A stretch of 64,000 nt of DNA from Alphaproteobacteria bacterium (GTDB lineage Bacteria > Pseudomonadota > Alphaproteobacteria > Caulobacterales > Caulobacteraceae): assembly GCA_018821435.1 (NCBI GenBank), contig JAHJME010000022.1:1-64000 (forward strand), read 5' to 3'. The notes under the pieces were generated by a model, which was not told the origin of the DNA, did no database searches, and saw nothing but the letters and a program-made list of their open reading frames with translations. Numbering within the stretch: the first letter of the stretch is position 1; each line of letters opens with the position of its first letter. Both the position numbers and the translations under genes were made by a program. This document shows positions 29,134 through 39,878 of this stretch, in pieces.

Positions 29134-29666
29134 GTCAGCGGATACTCCGCCTCCAGGCGGTAGCGCGAGCCGTCGTGGGTCTGGAAGCTGGCGTAGACGC
29201 CAAAGCGGTCGACGGCGATCGGCGGGGATTTCAGCAGGTTGTTCCCCTGGATCCAGGCGGCCACCTGCGCCGGATCCGGGTGGCGCAGATAGGCCAGCGT
29301 CACGTGAGGCTTGTAGTTGCGCGCTTCGGGCTTGAGCCCCACGCGGCGTGCGGCGCTCTCGCAGGCCCCGGCCAGCCGCCGCAGCTCCGCGTTCTCCGCC
29401 ACGCCCGCCCAGACGGCGTCCAGCCCCTGGCCATTGTCGAACGCACCCGCGCCGGCCAGTTCGATCGCGAAGGGCTGTCCCGAAACGCCGATCAGCTCGG
29501 CGTCCAGGTCCCGCGCCACGTCCTCGCGGACGTCGCCGAAGAACCGCAGCGTGACGTGCAGCGCCTCCAGCGGCCGCCAGCGCGCGCCGTCGATTCCCGT
29601 CTGCCGGGTCTGCAGGCCCTGGCCGATTTCGGGCGGAATAGACAAAGCTGCGAAGAGCCGGATCAT
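29130..29666 (-). CDS. thpR: RNA 2',3'-cyclic phosphodiesterase (2H family)
   Basis: A 178-residue 2H phosphoesterase of the ThpR/LigT family. It has the two catalytic H-x-T motifs, LHVTLRFFG (near residue 37) and PHVTLAYL (near residue 121). MIRLFAALSIPPEIG is the typical N terminus. The enzyme opens 2',3'-cyclic phosphates on RNA ends; its natural substrate in bacteria is unsettled. Confidence 0.93.
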   Translation of the reverse strand: MIRLFAALSIPPEIGQGLQTRQTGIDGARWRPLEALHVTLRFFGDVREDVARDLDAELIGVSGQPFAIELAGAGAFDNGQGLDAVWAGVAENAELRRLAGACESAARRVGLKPEARNYKPHVTLAYLRHPDPAQVAAWIQGNNLLKSPPIAVDRFGVYASFQTHDGSRYRLEAEYPLT

Positions 29667-29781
29667 ACATGTATCCTAACGCGTTCACCGTATCTTGCGT
29701 GTTGGGCCTTGCTTCCGACACGCTGCGAAACGATATTTGACCTGCGTCCGTTCGGGACGCGCATCATAGGGCCTTGCTCAA

Positions 29782-30528
29782 ATGAGCGACTTCAACCGCG
29801 GCTACGCACGCCAGATCCCGGCAGAGCGCGCCGATATGTCGGTGGACGCGGGCCTCCGCACCTTCATGCTCGGCGTCTACAACAAGATGGCGCTGGGCCT
29901 CGTACTGTCGGCCGGCCTCGCCTTCCTCACCAGTTCGTTCCCGCCCGTCCGGGACATGCTGTTCACAGTGGCCAACGGCCGCGTGGGCTATAGCATCCTG
30001 GGCATGGTGGTGGCGTTCGCCCCCCTCGCCGTTCTGCTGTTCTCCGGCTTCGCCATCAAGAACCAGAGCCCGAAGACGGCCAGCCTCACCTACTGGACGG
30101 TGGTCAGCCTGATCGGCGCCTCGCTGGGCGTCGTGGCGCTGCGCTACACCGGCACGTCGATCGCCTCGACCTTCCTGATCACCGCCACCGCCTTCGGCGG
30201 GCTCAGCCTCTTCGGCTACACGACGAAGAAGAACCTGACCGGCATGGGCAGTTTCCTGATCATGGGCGTCTGGGGCCTGCTGATCGCCGGCCTGGTCAAC
30301 ATCTTCCTGCAGAGCTCGATGATGCAGCTGATGATCAGCGCCCTGGGCGTCCTGATCTTCGCGGGCCTCACCGCCTACGACACCCAGCGCCTGAAGATGC
30401 AGTACTACGACCTGGGCGGCGACCAGGCCGCCATGGGCGTGGCGACCAGCTACGGCGCGCTCAGCCTGTACCTGGACTTCATCAACATGTTCCAGTTCCT
30501 GCTGGCCCTCTTCGGCGACCGCCGCTAG
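29782..30528 (+). CDS. Bax inhibitor-1/YccA family membrane protein
   Basis: A 248-residue protein with a hydrophilic N terminus of about 25 residues and seven membrane helices, the layout of the BI-1/TMBIM/YccA family. Conserved features are GLRTFMLGVYNKMALGLVLS before and in helix 1, FGYTTKKNLTGMGSFLIMG between middle helices, and the C-terminal LTAYDTQRLKMQYYDLGGD with its acidic Asp. In bacteria relatives act as pH-sensitive calcium leak channels or FtsH-interacting proteins. A terminator follows. Confidence 0.92.
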   Translation: MSDFNRGYARQIPAERADMSVDAGLRTFMLGVYNKMALGLVLSAGLAFLTSSFPPVRDMLFTVANGRVGYSILGMVVAFAPLAVLLFSGFAIKNQSPKTASLTYWTVVSLIGASLGVVALRYTGTSIASTFLITATAFGGLSLFGYTTKKNLTGMGSFLIMGVWGLLIAGLVNIFLQSSMMQLMISALGVLIFAGLTAYDTQRLKMQYYDLGGDQAAMGVATSYGALSLYLDFINMFQFLLALFGDRR

Positions 30529-30554
30529 GCGCTCACGCAGACCTGAACGACGAA

Positions 30555-30581
30555 CCCCGGCGAGCGATCGCCGGGGTTTTT
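30555..30581 (+). terminator. Rho-independent terminator
   Basis: CCCCGGCGA pairs perfectly with TCGCCGGGG over a GCGA tetraloop, followed by TTTTT. It ends the BI-1-like transcript. Confidence 0.9.
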
Positions 30582-30587
30582 CTTTGC

Positions 30588-30923
30588 CTACTCCACCACC
30601 GAGAACCGGCCCTTGTCGAAGAAGCGGAGCACCTGCTCCAGGTCCTGGCCGCGCTTCAGCACGTGGCCGCCCTGGCCGACGATCGCCCAGGCGCCCTGCT
30701 TGCGGGCCAGGGCCGGGTGTTTCTCGATGCGGTAGAGCGGCGCCTCGGCGCTGCGGCGGAAGACCGAGAACACGGCCGACTCGCGCAGGCTGTCCATGCC
30801 GTAGTCGCGCCACTCGCCGGCGGCGACCATGCGCCCATACAGGCGAAGCAGGCGCTCCAGTTCGCGCCGCTCGAAGAACACGCCGGCCTGCCGTGGGGCC
30901 GCGGGGCTCTGATCGAATGCCAT
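30588..30923 (-). CDS. DUF2794 family protein
   Basis: A 111-residue protein resembling the alphaproteobacterial DUF2794 family. Features are VFFERRELERLLRLYGRMVA, the EWRDYGMDSLRESAVFSVFR segment, and the PLYRIEKHPALARKQGAWAI end. Its role is unknown. The product is small, soluble and rich in Arg. Downstream it ends 7 bases from the BI-1 terminator. Confidence 0.85.
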   Translation of the reverse strand: MAFDQSPAAPRQAGVFFERRELERLLRLYGRMVAAGEWRDYGMDSLRESAVFSVFRRSAEAPLYRIEKHPALARKQGAWAIVGQGGHVLKRGQDLEQVLRFFDKGRFSVVE

Positions 30924-31117
30924 CGCCGTCGAGCGTGTCTGAAATTTCTGAGTCCGACCACCCCCGATTTGCCGGCGCGCGCCAAGAGATCGCCGCCCAG
31001 AAATGACCTCATTTCGGCCCAGCGCCCGCCCGAAGAGCCCCCGATATTCACATTGTCGGTTGGTCAGAGACTGTTGGTCCCGGATCCTGAACAGCCCCCC
31101 CAGCCCCCCTGGATCGG

Positions 31118-31131
31118 CGGTTGGCCAACCG
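31118..31131. promoter_or_regulatory. Perfect 14-bp palindrome
   Basis: CGGTTGGCCAACCG is a perfect palindrome of the kind bound by dimeric repressors. A related half (GTCGGTTGGTCAGAGAC) lies about 70 bases to the left. The regulator and the target gene are unknown. Confidence 0.35.
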
Positions 31132-31158
31132 ACACTCTAACTGCTTTCCCCAAGCGTA

Positions 31159-31191
31159 AGCCCGTGCGGATACTCTCCAGCCGCACGGGCT
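31159..31191. other. Strong RNA hairpin, possible small RNA or terminator element
   Basis: AGCCCGTGCGG pairs perfectly with CCGCACGGGCT (11 bp) around an 11-base loop. The plus-strand loop is ATACTCTCCAG, pyrimidine-rich like anti-Shine-Dalgarno loops of small RNAs; the minus-strand loop contains GGAGAG. No T-tract follows on either side. It lies 39 bases past the stop of the leftward DUF1223 gene. Confidence 0.4.
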
Positions 31192-31230
31192 GACGCATGT
31201 CTTCGCATCGGCGTCAGGACGTCGGCGGAC

Positions 31231-31932
31231 TCAGGATTTGCGCTGGGCCAGGCCCAGCACGCGGCCGCCACGGGGGGCCTGCACCACGACCACCGTCTTC
31301 AGCCCGTCATCGGCCTCGGCCGGCAGCCGGTAGGCCTGGGGCTTGCCGCGCCAGGACCCAAGGCGGCGGATCTCCCGCACCACATTCTTCTGCACGACGG
31401 TCTCGCCGCGATTGTCGCCGGCCTTCACCGTCACCTCGACCGCGCGCGGGTCGTAGCGGATCAGCCAGACTTCGCCGCCGCCCTTGGCGACCCGGGCCGA
31501 GCCCACGTCGACCCGGCGCGCGCCCACGAAGCGGATGTCGGGGGCGTTGCGCGGCGCGGCGGCGGCGGCGCGCACCAGCCGGTCGACCTCGGCGGTCTTG
31601 AGGCCCTGGGCCTCGTCGTGGCCGTCCACCACCACCTGCGGCGTATAGGGCTCGCGCAGCTTCAGGCGGGTAACGTAGGCCTTCTGCCGCTCGGCATACT
31701 CCGGCTTGGCGAAGGTGTCGGTCCAGCCGAGGTAGTCCCAGTAGTCGACCGAGAATGTGAGAGCCAGGACGCCCGGCCGATCCGCCAACTTGGCGAGATA
31801 ACCGTTGGCGTCATTGCACGAGCCACAGCCCTGCGCCGTGAACAGCTCCACGAGCACCGGGGGCTTGGCCGCCGCGCCCACCGGCCAGGCGAGCAAGAAC
31901 AGGCTGAGTAGCGCGGCCTTCCGCATCGCCAT
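31231..31932 (-). CDS. DUF1223 family exported thioredoxin-fold protein
   Basis: A 233-residue protein with a Sec signal (ALLSLFLLAWPVGAAAK). It has a thioredoxin-like start with CxxC (LVELFTAQGCGSCNDANG, near residues 36-39), the conserved ALTFSVDYWDYLGWTDTF block, YTPQVVVDGHDEAQG, and VWLIRYDPRAVEVTVKAGDN. These match DUF1223. Periplasmic redox function is inferred from the CxxC and the fold. Two in-frame ATGs (31932 and 31926) are possible starts. It is a paralogue of the next gene upstream in its own direction. Confidence 0.85.
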   Translation of the reverse strand: MAMRKAALLSLFLLAWPVGAAAKPPVLVELFTAQGCGSCNDANGYLAKLADRPGVLALTFSVDYWDYLGWTDTFAKPEYAERQKAYVTRLKLREPYTPQVVVDGHDEAQGLKTAEVDRLVRAAAAAPRNAPDIRFVGARRVDVGSARVAKGGGEVWLIRYDPRAVEVTVKAGDNRGETVVQKNVVREIRRLGSWRGKPQAYRLPAEADDGLKTVVVVQAPRGGRVLGLAQRKS

Positions 31933-31999
31933 CGACTTAGGGCGTGTTCAGGGGGCTGTAAATCTCAAGAAGGCGTGAGGAGGCGCGATGGGCCGGTCG

Positions 32000-32683
32000 T
32001 TAGAGCCGCGCCGCCGCCAGGATCGGCCCGCCGTCGCTCGCCTGGACCAGCACGACGCTGCGCAGCGAGGGGTCGGCGGCGGGGGCGGCGAAGGTCGCGG
32101 CCTGGCCCCGCCAGCCGCCCATCCGCGTCAGGCTGCGGACGACATTGCGTTGCGGCAGGGTCTTGCCGCCGTTCTCGCCGGCCTTCACCGGCACCTGGAT
32201 CACGCGGGGATCATATCGCACCAGCCACACGTCCGCGCCCCGCCGCGGCGCGACACCGGCCGCCACCGTCACCTTGCCGCCGGACGCCGTGACCATGGTC
32301 GTGGCCTGGGTTCGCCCGCGCGCGATCAGGGCGTCGACCTTGGCGGGCGTATTGGCCACGGCGTCAGTGCGGCCGCCGGCCACCACCTCGGGCGTGAACG
32401 GCGCGTCGTGGCCCAGCGCCTTGGCATAGGCGACCTGCCGGGCCGTGAACTCGGGCCGCGAGAAGGTGTCCTTCCAGCCCAGGTGGTTCCAGTAGGTGAC
32501 GTTGAAGCTGAGCGCGATCACATCGGCCCGGTCGGCGGCGCCGGCCACCGCCAGGTCCGCCGGCGGACAGGAGGAGCAGCCCTGGCTGGTAAACAGTTCC
32601 AGGACGACCGGCTGTGCGGTCTGGGCCCCGGCGGCGGGTGCGGCGAGGACGGCGGCGGCGACGAGGATCGAGCGCAGGGTCAT
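32000..32683 (-). CDS. DUF1223 family exported thioredoxin-fold protein (paralogue)
   Basis: A 227-residue protein with a signal peptide (LRSILVAAAVLAAPAAGAQ) and the same blocks as its neighbour: VLELFTSQGCSSCPPAD, ALSFNVTYWNHLGWKDTF, FTPEVVAGGRTDAV and VWLVRYDPRVIQVPVKAGEN. The CxxC is CSSC instead of CGSC. The ATG at 32683 gives a clean signal peptide. The two genes lie 67 bases apart in the same direction and probably arose by tandem duplication. Confidence 0.85.
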   Translation of the reverse strand: MTLRSILVAAAVLAAPAAGAQTAQPVVLELFTSQGCSSCPPADLAVAGAADRADVIALSFNVTYWNHLGWKDTFSRPEFTARQVAYAKALGHDAPFTPEVVAGGRTDAVANTPAKVDALIARGRTQATTMVTASGGKVTVAAGVAPRRGADVWLVRYDPRVIQVPVKAGENGGKTLPQRNVVRSLTRMGGWRGQAATFAAPAADPSLRSVVLVQASDGGPILAAARL

Positions 32684-32798
32684 GGCACCTAGTTCGCGGA
32701 TGACCGGCAAAGGTTACACCGGACCGCGCCGGCAGATCAGATGGCCAAGCGCAACACCGACGCTAGAGTGATCGCGTCGACATCCCGCAGGAGACGCC

Positions 32799-33323
32799 TT
32801 GTTCCAGGCCGCCCCGCCCCCTCCGCCGCCCCCGCCCGAGATCGTGCGCACCGAGTCCAGCTACCTGCAGGTGTCGCGCAAGGACGTGCCGCTATCGCTG
32901 GTCAAGGACAAGCGCACCGAGAACGCGCTGATCCGCTACCAGCTGTTCGTGCGCACCGATGTGGAGGCTCGCCAGGCCCAGGCCGTGCCCGACGCGCCGC
33001 CGCCCCCGGTGTTCTGCCAGTGGGTGGTCAGCGTCTACCTGGAGCGCGAGCCGTGCTTCGAATCGATCAGCGGCAAGCTGGCCTGCGCCGACCGCTACAC
33101 CGTGCGGCTGCAGGATCAGAGCCGGGGCAGCGAAACCCTGCCGCTGACCGCGGAGGCCACGGCCTGCGCGGTCGGCAAGCCGGAGATCGCCGCGGCCAGC
33201 GCCTTGCTGGCGGCCGCCGGCGAAGCCGCCGCCGACGCCCACTTCGGCGCCGACCTGACCAAGCGGCTGACGCCCGAACTGGCCAAGGGCGGCATCAAGG
33301 CGACGATCCGGGCCGTGAGATAG
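32799..33323 (+). CDS. Hypothetical protein with Pro-rich start
   Basis: A 174-residue protein that I cannot assign to a family. It begins with a run of eight prolines after MFQAA, has no signal peptide or membrane helix, and contains three or four Cys residues (FCQWVV, EPCFESI, LACADRY, ATACAVG). The start is TTG at 32799, supported by CAGGAGA at 32788-32794. It ends at the palindromic repeat before acnA. Confidence 0.6.
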   Translation: MFQAAPPPPPPPPEIVRTESSYLQVSRKDVPLSLVKDKRTENALIRYQLFVRTDVEARQAQAVPDAPPPPVFCQWVVSVYLEREPCFESISGKLACADRYTVRLQDQSRGSETLPLTAEATACAVGKPEIAAASALLAAAGEAAADAHFGADLTKRLTPELAKGGIKATIRAVR

Positions 33324-33493
33324 CCTTCTCCCCTTGCGGGAGAAGGTGGGCGGCGAAGCCGGTCGGATGAGGGGTTGCGCCAGACCATCCCCAAGGCGCC
33401 AAGCCGAAAACGAAGAAGGGGTCGCCGGCCAACGCCGCGCGACCCCTCATCCGTCAGCCTTCGGCCGACACCTTCTCCCGCAAGGGGAGAAGG
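33324..33493. repeat. 170-bp inverted intergenic repeat
   Basis: The ends are CCTTCTCCCCTTGCGGGAGA and the matching TCTCCCGCAAGGGGAGAAGG, inverted copies of one another. Inside are further pairs such as GATGAGGGGTTGCGCC against GCGCGACCCCTCATC and GGCGAAGCCGG against TCGGCCG. The right half matches 25611-25699. It separates the hypothetical gene from convergent acnA and probably folds into a long cruciform RNA that stops transcription both ways. Confidence 0.75.
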
Positions 33494-33500
33494 ACGTTCG

Positions 33501-36194
<2,694 letters not shown>

Positions 36195-36350
36195 ATTCAG
36201 GAGATCCTTTCTGCTCGCTGCCGGCCGGACACCCAAAGGGGATCGCGCGCTCTTTCAGAGACGGACACACAGCGTTCGTCCCCGCGCGGCGTTGGTTCCC
36301 CCCAAGCGTCGGCGGCCGCCGCTTCATAGACCCGACCTATCGCGGCGTCC

Positions 36351-36995
36351 ATGCGCGGGCCCAAGAACCTTCCTAAAAGCCCGGATGACAGCTTGATCAC
36401 GCAGCTTCTGCTCAAGGACGCGGCCGTCAGGCGCGGCGGACGGCTGTTGTTCGAGGGCGTGTCCCTGAACCTGGCGGCCGGCGAAGCCTGCGCGCTGACC
36501 GGTCCCAACGGGTCGGGCAAGACCAGCCTGCTGCGCGCCGTGGCCGGCCTTGTGCGGCTGGAGGCGGGCACGATCGGCTTCGGCGACCTCGATCCGGCGG
36601 ACGCGCGCGGCGAGGGCCTGCACCTGGTGGGCCATGCCGACGGGTTGAAGTCCGCGCGCACGGCGCGGGAGGAACTGAACTTCTGGAGCCGCTGGACCGG
36701 CGGGGCGCAGGCCTCGATCCAAGAGGCGGCCGAGGCGCTGGATCTGGTTTCGCTGCTGGATCTGGAAGTCCGACGCCTCTCGGCCGGTCAACGCCGCCGG
36801 CTGGCGCTGGCGCGGATGCTGGCGGCCCCGCGTCCGCTGTGGCTGCTGGATGAGCCGCTGAGCCCGCTCGACGCGAAATGGCGCGAGGGCTTCAGCGCCT
36901 TGATGAAGCGGCACCTGGACGGCGGCGGCCTGATCCTGGCGGCGGTTCACGATCCGCTGCCGGTGGCGACCCGCAGCCTGGAGCTGCGCCAATGA
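36351..36995 (+). CDS. ccmA: Cytochrome c biogenesis ATP-binding protein CcmA
   Basis: A 214-residue ABC ATPase of the haem-handling CcmABCD complex. It has Walker [20 protein letters not shown], the ABC signature [15 protein letters not shown], Walker [13 protein letters not shown], and the switch His in LAAVHDP. The ATG at 36351 is the only Met start; an in-frame TTG at 36393 nearer the conserved domain is possible. It overlaps ccmB by 4 bases (ATGA). Confidence 0.95.
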   Translation: MRGPKNLPKSPDDSLITQLLLKDAAVRRGGRLLFEGVSLNLAAGEACALTGPNGSGKTSLLRAVAGLVRLEAGTIGFGDLDPADARGEGLHLVGHADGLKSARTAREELNFWSRWTGGAQASIQEAAEALDLVSLLDLEVRRLSAGQRRRLALARMLAAPRPLWLLDEPLSPLDAKWREGFSALMKRHLDGGGLILAAVHDPLPVATRSLELRQ

Positions 36996-37657
36996 GCCGC
37001 CTTAGCGCCCTGATCGCGCGGGAAACCACCCTGGCCTGGGGCCGGGGCGGCGGACCGCTGGTGGCCCTGGGCTTCTATGCCGGGGTCGCCACCTTCCTGC
37101 CGCTGGCCATCGGGCCGCAGCACGACCGGCTGGCCGGCATCGCCACAGGCGCGGCCTGGGTCGCCCTGACCCTGGCCTCGCTGCTGTCGCTGGAGCGGAT
37201 GTTCGAGCGCGACTACGAGGACGGCGCCCTGGATCTGCTGCTGCTCTCGCCCGTGCCGCTGGAGCTGACCTGCGCCGTGAAGTGCCTGGGCCAGTGGCTG
37301 GCCACCGGCGCCCCGCTGGCCTTCGCGGCGCCGATCGCCGCCATCGGCCTGGGCGCCGACCCCGGACTCTCGCCCCTGATCTTCCTTTGCGCCCTGCTGG
37401 GCGGCTTGGCGTTCGCCTTCATCGGCGGCATCGGCGCCGCGCTCAGCCTGGGCGCGCGGCGGGGTGGCCTGCTGACGGCGGTGATCGTGCTGCCGCTGTT
37501 CGTGCCGCCCGTGATCTTCGGTGGCGGCGCTCTGGCCAATTTCGCCGGCGGCCTGCCTTGGACAGGGGGCATCGCCTTCCTGGGCGCCTATGCCGCCGCG
37601 GCGGTGGCGTTCGGCCCCCTGGCGATGGCCGCGGCCTGCCGCAACGCGCTCAGCTGA
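36992..37657 (+). CDS. ccmB: Haem exporter subunit CcmB
   Basis: A 221-residue integral membrane protein with six predicted helices. Family segments are [20 protein letters not shown] at the N terminus, [20 protein letters not shown] in the cytoplasmic loop, and [20 protein letters not shown] in the second half. It forms the membrane part of the CcmAB ATPase that releases haem-loaded CcmE. The start overlaps the ccmA stop. Confidence 0.95.
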   Translation: MSRLSALIARETTLAWGRGGGPLVALGFYAGVATFLPLAIGPQHDRLAGIATGAAWVALTLASLLSLERMFERDYEDGALDLLLLSPVPLELTCAVKCLGQWLATGAPLAFAAPIAAIGLGADPGLSPLIFLCALLGGLAFAFIGGIGAALSLGARRGGLLTAVIVLPLFVPPVIFGGGALANFAGGLPWTGGIAFLGAYAAAAVAFGPLAMAAACRNALS

Positions 37658-37748
37658 GGTGAAGAAAGCTTAATCCCGGCCGCCGTCATTCGGCCCCATC
37701 CTCCGGTCGAGCTGTCCTTCGAAGGGAACCTCAATCGGGAGACTGAAG

Positions 37749-38324
37749 ATGATATCCAAACCCACCCTGTGGCTTCTCGTCGGCGCCGCCCTGACCGTGT
37801 CCGCCGGCGTCGCCCTGGCCGACCAGCCGGGCGAGGCCCAGCGCCAGGCGGCCGAGGATTCCGCTCGGGCGGCGAAGGGCCCGATCCGCCACGAGGGTCG
37901 CCACGTCCACGTGTACAGCGCCGGCGGCCGGTCGGACTATTTCGCCGACGCCCTCCAGCTGCGGCCGGATCAGCAGCCCGCCCTGAAGGCGTTGCTGGAG
38001 GCGACCGGCGACCACGGCCCGCCGCGGCCGCCGACCCCCGGCTTCGATCGTGACGGCGAGCACCGCACCACGCTGGAACGGCTGGACGACATGCAGGCCC
38101 GGATGACGGCCCAACAGGCCGACGCGACCCGCAGGATCGCCGTGATCAAAGCCTTCTACGGCCAGCTCGACGCGCGGCAGAAGCAGGCCTTCGACGACAT
38201 GCCCATGCTGATGGTGGTCGGTCCCAGCGTCGGGCCGATGATGCTGCCGGGGCGGATGTCGGTCGCCCACCGCATGCCGATGCCGCCCAGGCCGCCGGAG
38301 CCGCCGCGGCCGCCCGGGGCGTAG
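37749..38324 (+). CDS. Spy/CpxP-like (LTXXQ) periplasmic protein
   Basis: A 191-residue exported protein with a signal peptide (LWLLVGAALTVSAGVALA). Two LTxxQ-like helical motifs are seen (LQLRPDQQPALKALLEA and FYGQLDARQKQAFDDM), about 85 residues apart, as in Spy/CpxP proteins. A His-rich patch (RHEGRHVHVYSAGG) precedes them and a Pro/Met-rich tail ends the protein. It sits inside the ccm cluster, 91 bases after ccmB and 41 before ccmC. A chaperone or metal-binding role during cytochrome c maturation is only an inference. Confidence 0.75.
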   Translation: MISKPTLWLLVGAALTVSAGVALADQPGEAQRQAAEDSARAAKGPIRHEGRHVHVYSAGGRSDYFADALQLRPDQQPALKALLEATGDHGPPRPPTPGFDRDGEHRTTLERLDDMQARMTAQQADATRRIAVIKAFYGQLDARQKQAFDDMPMLMVVGPSVGPMMLPGRMSVAHRMPMPPRPPEPPRPPGA

Positions 38325-38365
38325 CGTCACTTGCGGGGCGGGCGCGCGGACTCTATGCCGGACGC

Positions 38366-39094
38366 ATGAGCTGGGCGCCCGCCTTCCTGTCGAATCCAGA
38401 CCGCTTCATGGCGTTCTCCCGCTGGGCCGCGCCGATGTTCGGCCTGATCGCCCTGGGCCTGGCCGTGGTCGGCCTCTACCTGGGCTTCACCGCGCCCGAG
38501 GACTACCAGCAGGGCCAGACGGTGCGGATCATGTTCATCCATGTGCCGGCGGCGCAGATGAGCATGTTCGCCTACGCCTGCCTGGGCGTGGCCAGCTTCC
38601 TGTCGCTGATCTTCCGCCACACCCTGGCCGACTGCGCCGCCCAGGCCGCGGCCCCGCTGGGCGCGGCCTTCACCTTCCTGGCCCTGGTCACCGGCTCGCT
38701 CTGGGGCCGGCCCATGTGGGGCACCTGGTGGGAGTGGGACGGCCGGCTGACCTCGGTGCTGGTGATGTTCCTGCTCTACATCGCCTACATGGCGCTCAGG
38801 GCGTCGATGGACGACGAGGTCAAGGCGGCGCGCGCCGCGGCGATCCTGGCCCTGGTGGGCTCGATCAACCTGCCGATCATCCATTTCAGCGTCGAGTGGT
38901 GGAACTCCATCCACCAGGGCTCGTCGATCTTCCGTAAGGACGGGCCCTCGATGCCCGCCGTCTTCTGGGTTCCGCTGCTGCTGATGGCGCTGGCCTACAT
39001 GTCGGCCTTCGGGTCGCTGTGGCTGGTTCGCATCCGGGGCGAGGTGTGGCGCCGCAAGGCCGAGATCGCAGCCCAGCGCGCGGCGAGGGACTGA
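38366..39094 (+). CDS. ccmC: Haem transporter CcmC
   Basis: A 242-residue membrane protein with six helices. The haem-binding tryptophan-rich motif is WGTWWEWDGRLTSVLVMFLL, and the flanking His ligands are in MFIHVPAAQMSM and LPIIHFSVEWWNSIHQGSS. CcmC presents haem to CcmE. The ATG at 38366 is followed by a typical cytoplasmic start. Confidence 0.96.
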   Translation: MSWAPAFLSNPDRFMAFSRWAAPMFGLIALGLAVVGLYLGFTAPEDYQQGQTVRIMFIHVPAAQMSMFAYACLGVASFLSLIFRHTLADCAAQAAAPLGAAFTFLALVTGSLWGRPMWGTWWEWDGRLTSVLVMFLLYIAYMALRASMDDEVKAARAAAILALVGSINLPIIHFSVEWWNSIHQGSSIFRKDGPSMPAVFWVPLLLMALAYMSAFGSLWLVRIRGEVWRRKAEIAAQRAARD

Positions 39095-39101
39095 GGCCCA
39101 G

Positions 39102-39239
39102 ATGTTCGACTTCAAGCACGCCGAGTACATCGTCCCGGCCTTCGCGATCACGGCGATCGTCTTCGCCGGCATGATCGGCTTCTCGCTGAACCACGCCCGC
39201 CGCTGGCGGAAGCGCTACGAAGAGCTGACGCGCAAATGA
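39102..39239 (+). CDS. ccmD: Haem exporter protein CcmD
   Basis: A 45-residue single-helix protein: MFDFKHAEYIVPAFAIT, then IVFAGMIGFSLNHAR and a basic tail RRWRKRYEELTRK. CcmD links CcmC with CcmE and the CcmAB ATPase. It lies 7 bases after ccmC in the expected order. It is too short for most automatic gene finders. Confidence 0.92.
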   Translation: MFDFKHAEYIVPAFAITAIVFAGMIGFSLNHARRWRKRYEELTRK

Positions 39240-39302
39240 TCCTCCTTCGCCAAGGCTACGGAGGACACTGTCCTGCGAAGCTCCCGAAGGGAGCGAAGTA
39301 GG
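39240..39302. repeat. Short palindromic repeat between ccmD and ccmG
   Basis: The unit TCCTCCTTCGCCAAGGCTAC, GGAGGACA and GCGAAGCTCCCGAAGGGAGC contains two hairpins: TCCTCC/GGAGGA, and GCTCCC-GAAG-GGAGC. Similar units occur in many alphaproteobacterial intergenic regions. It lies inside the operon and ends at the ccmG ribosome-binding site. Confidence 0.6.
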
Positions 39303-39821
39303 ATGAGCCGCTGGCTCGCCTTCATGCCGATCGTCGCCCTGGTCGCCCTGGGCGCGCTCTTCTACTTCTTCGCCCTGCAGCGCGCGGACTCGAAGTATCA
39401 GCCCCAGGCGCTGGTGGGCCGGATGGTGCCCGACGTCACCCTGCCCGCGCTCGCCGACGGCAAGCCCGTGCGGATCCGCGAGGCCGCGGCGGACGGGCCG
39501 ATGGTGGTCAACTTCTTCGCCTCCTGGTGCGCCCCCTGCGAGATCGAGCATCCGATCCTGATGGGGATGAAGGGCTCCGGCGCGCGGGTCGTGGGCATCG
39601 CCTACAAGGACGCTCCGCCCAACACCCAGGCCTTCCTCGGGCGGCTGGGCAATCCGTTCAGCTCAGCCCTCGTGGATCGCGACGGCCGCGCGGGCGTGGA
39701 GTTCGGCGTCACGGGCGTGCCCGAGACCTACGTCATTGGCCGCGACGGCAAGGTGCTGGCCAAGCACACCGGCCCGCTGACCGAGGCCGAGGCCGAAAAG
39801 CTGGCGAAGCTCGCGCGTTAA
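39303..39821 (+). CDS. ccmG: Periplasmic thioredoxin CcmG/DsbE
   Basis: A 172-residue membrane-anchored thioredoxin. One N-terminal helix (FMPIVALVALGALFYFFAL) is followed by a thioredoxin domain with the redox motif ASWCAPCEIEHP (near residue 78) and the cis-Pro loop VTGVPETYVI. It keeps apocytochrome c cysteines reduced for haem attachment. It is the last recognised gene of the ccm cluster; its stop lies within a CtrA-like TTAA box. Confidence 0.95.
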   Translation: MSRWLAFMPIVALVALGALFYFFALQRADSKYQPQALVGRMVPDVTLPALADGKPVRIREAAADGPMVVNFFASWCAPCEIEHPILMGMKGSGARVVGIAYKDAPPNTQAFLGRLGNPFSSALVDRDGRAGVEFGVTGVPETYVIGRDGKVLAKHTGPLTEAEAEKLAKLAR

Positions 39822-39832
39822 CCCTGCGTTGA
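39818..39832. promoter_or_regulatory. CtrA-box-like sequence
   Basis: TTAA-CCCTGCG-TTGA has the 7-base spacing of the CtrA consensus TTAA-N7-TTAA with one mismatch. It lies 47 bases before the start of the next small gene; a second TTAACC occurs at 39860. Support is weak. Confidence 0.25.
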
Positions 39833-39878
39833 GACGGACGCGCCAGTTTGGGTGCGTCGTTAACCATGTTGGCCGTCC

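Larger units (their letters stand above)
30924..31230. other. 307-base gap without a gene
   Basis: No coding sequence is supported here. The gap holds the promoter region of the DUF2794 gene on the minus strand, a 14-bp palindrome (31118-31131), and a strong hairpin (31159-31191). A run of eight Cs and a run of six Cs lie near 31095-31109. Confidence 0.6.

Noticed and set aside
30663..31193. Possible rightward gene opposite DUF2794 and into the gap
   Set aside because: There is no ribosome-binding site or recognisable domain; the first half is antisense to DUF2794 and the second half covers the palindrome and hairpin.
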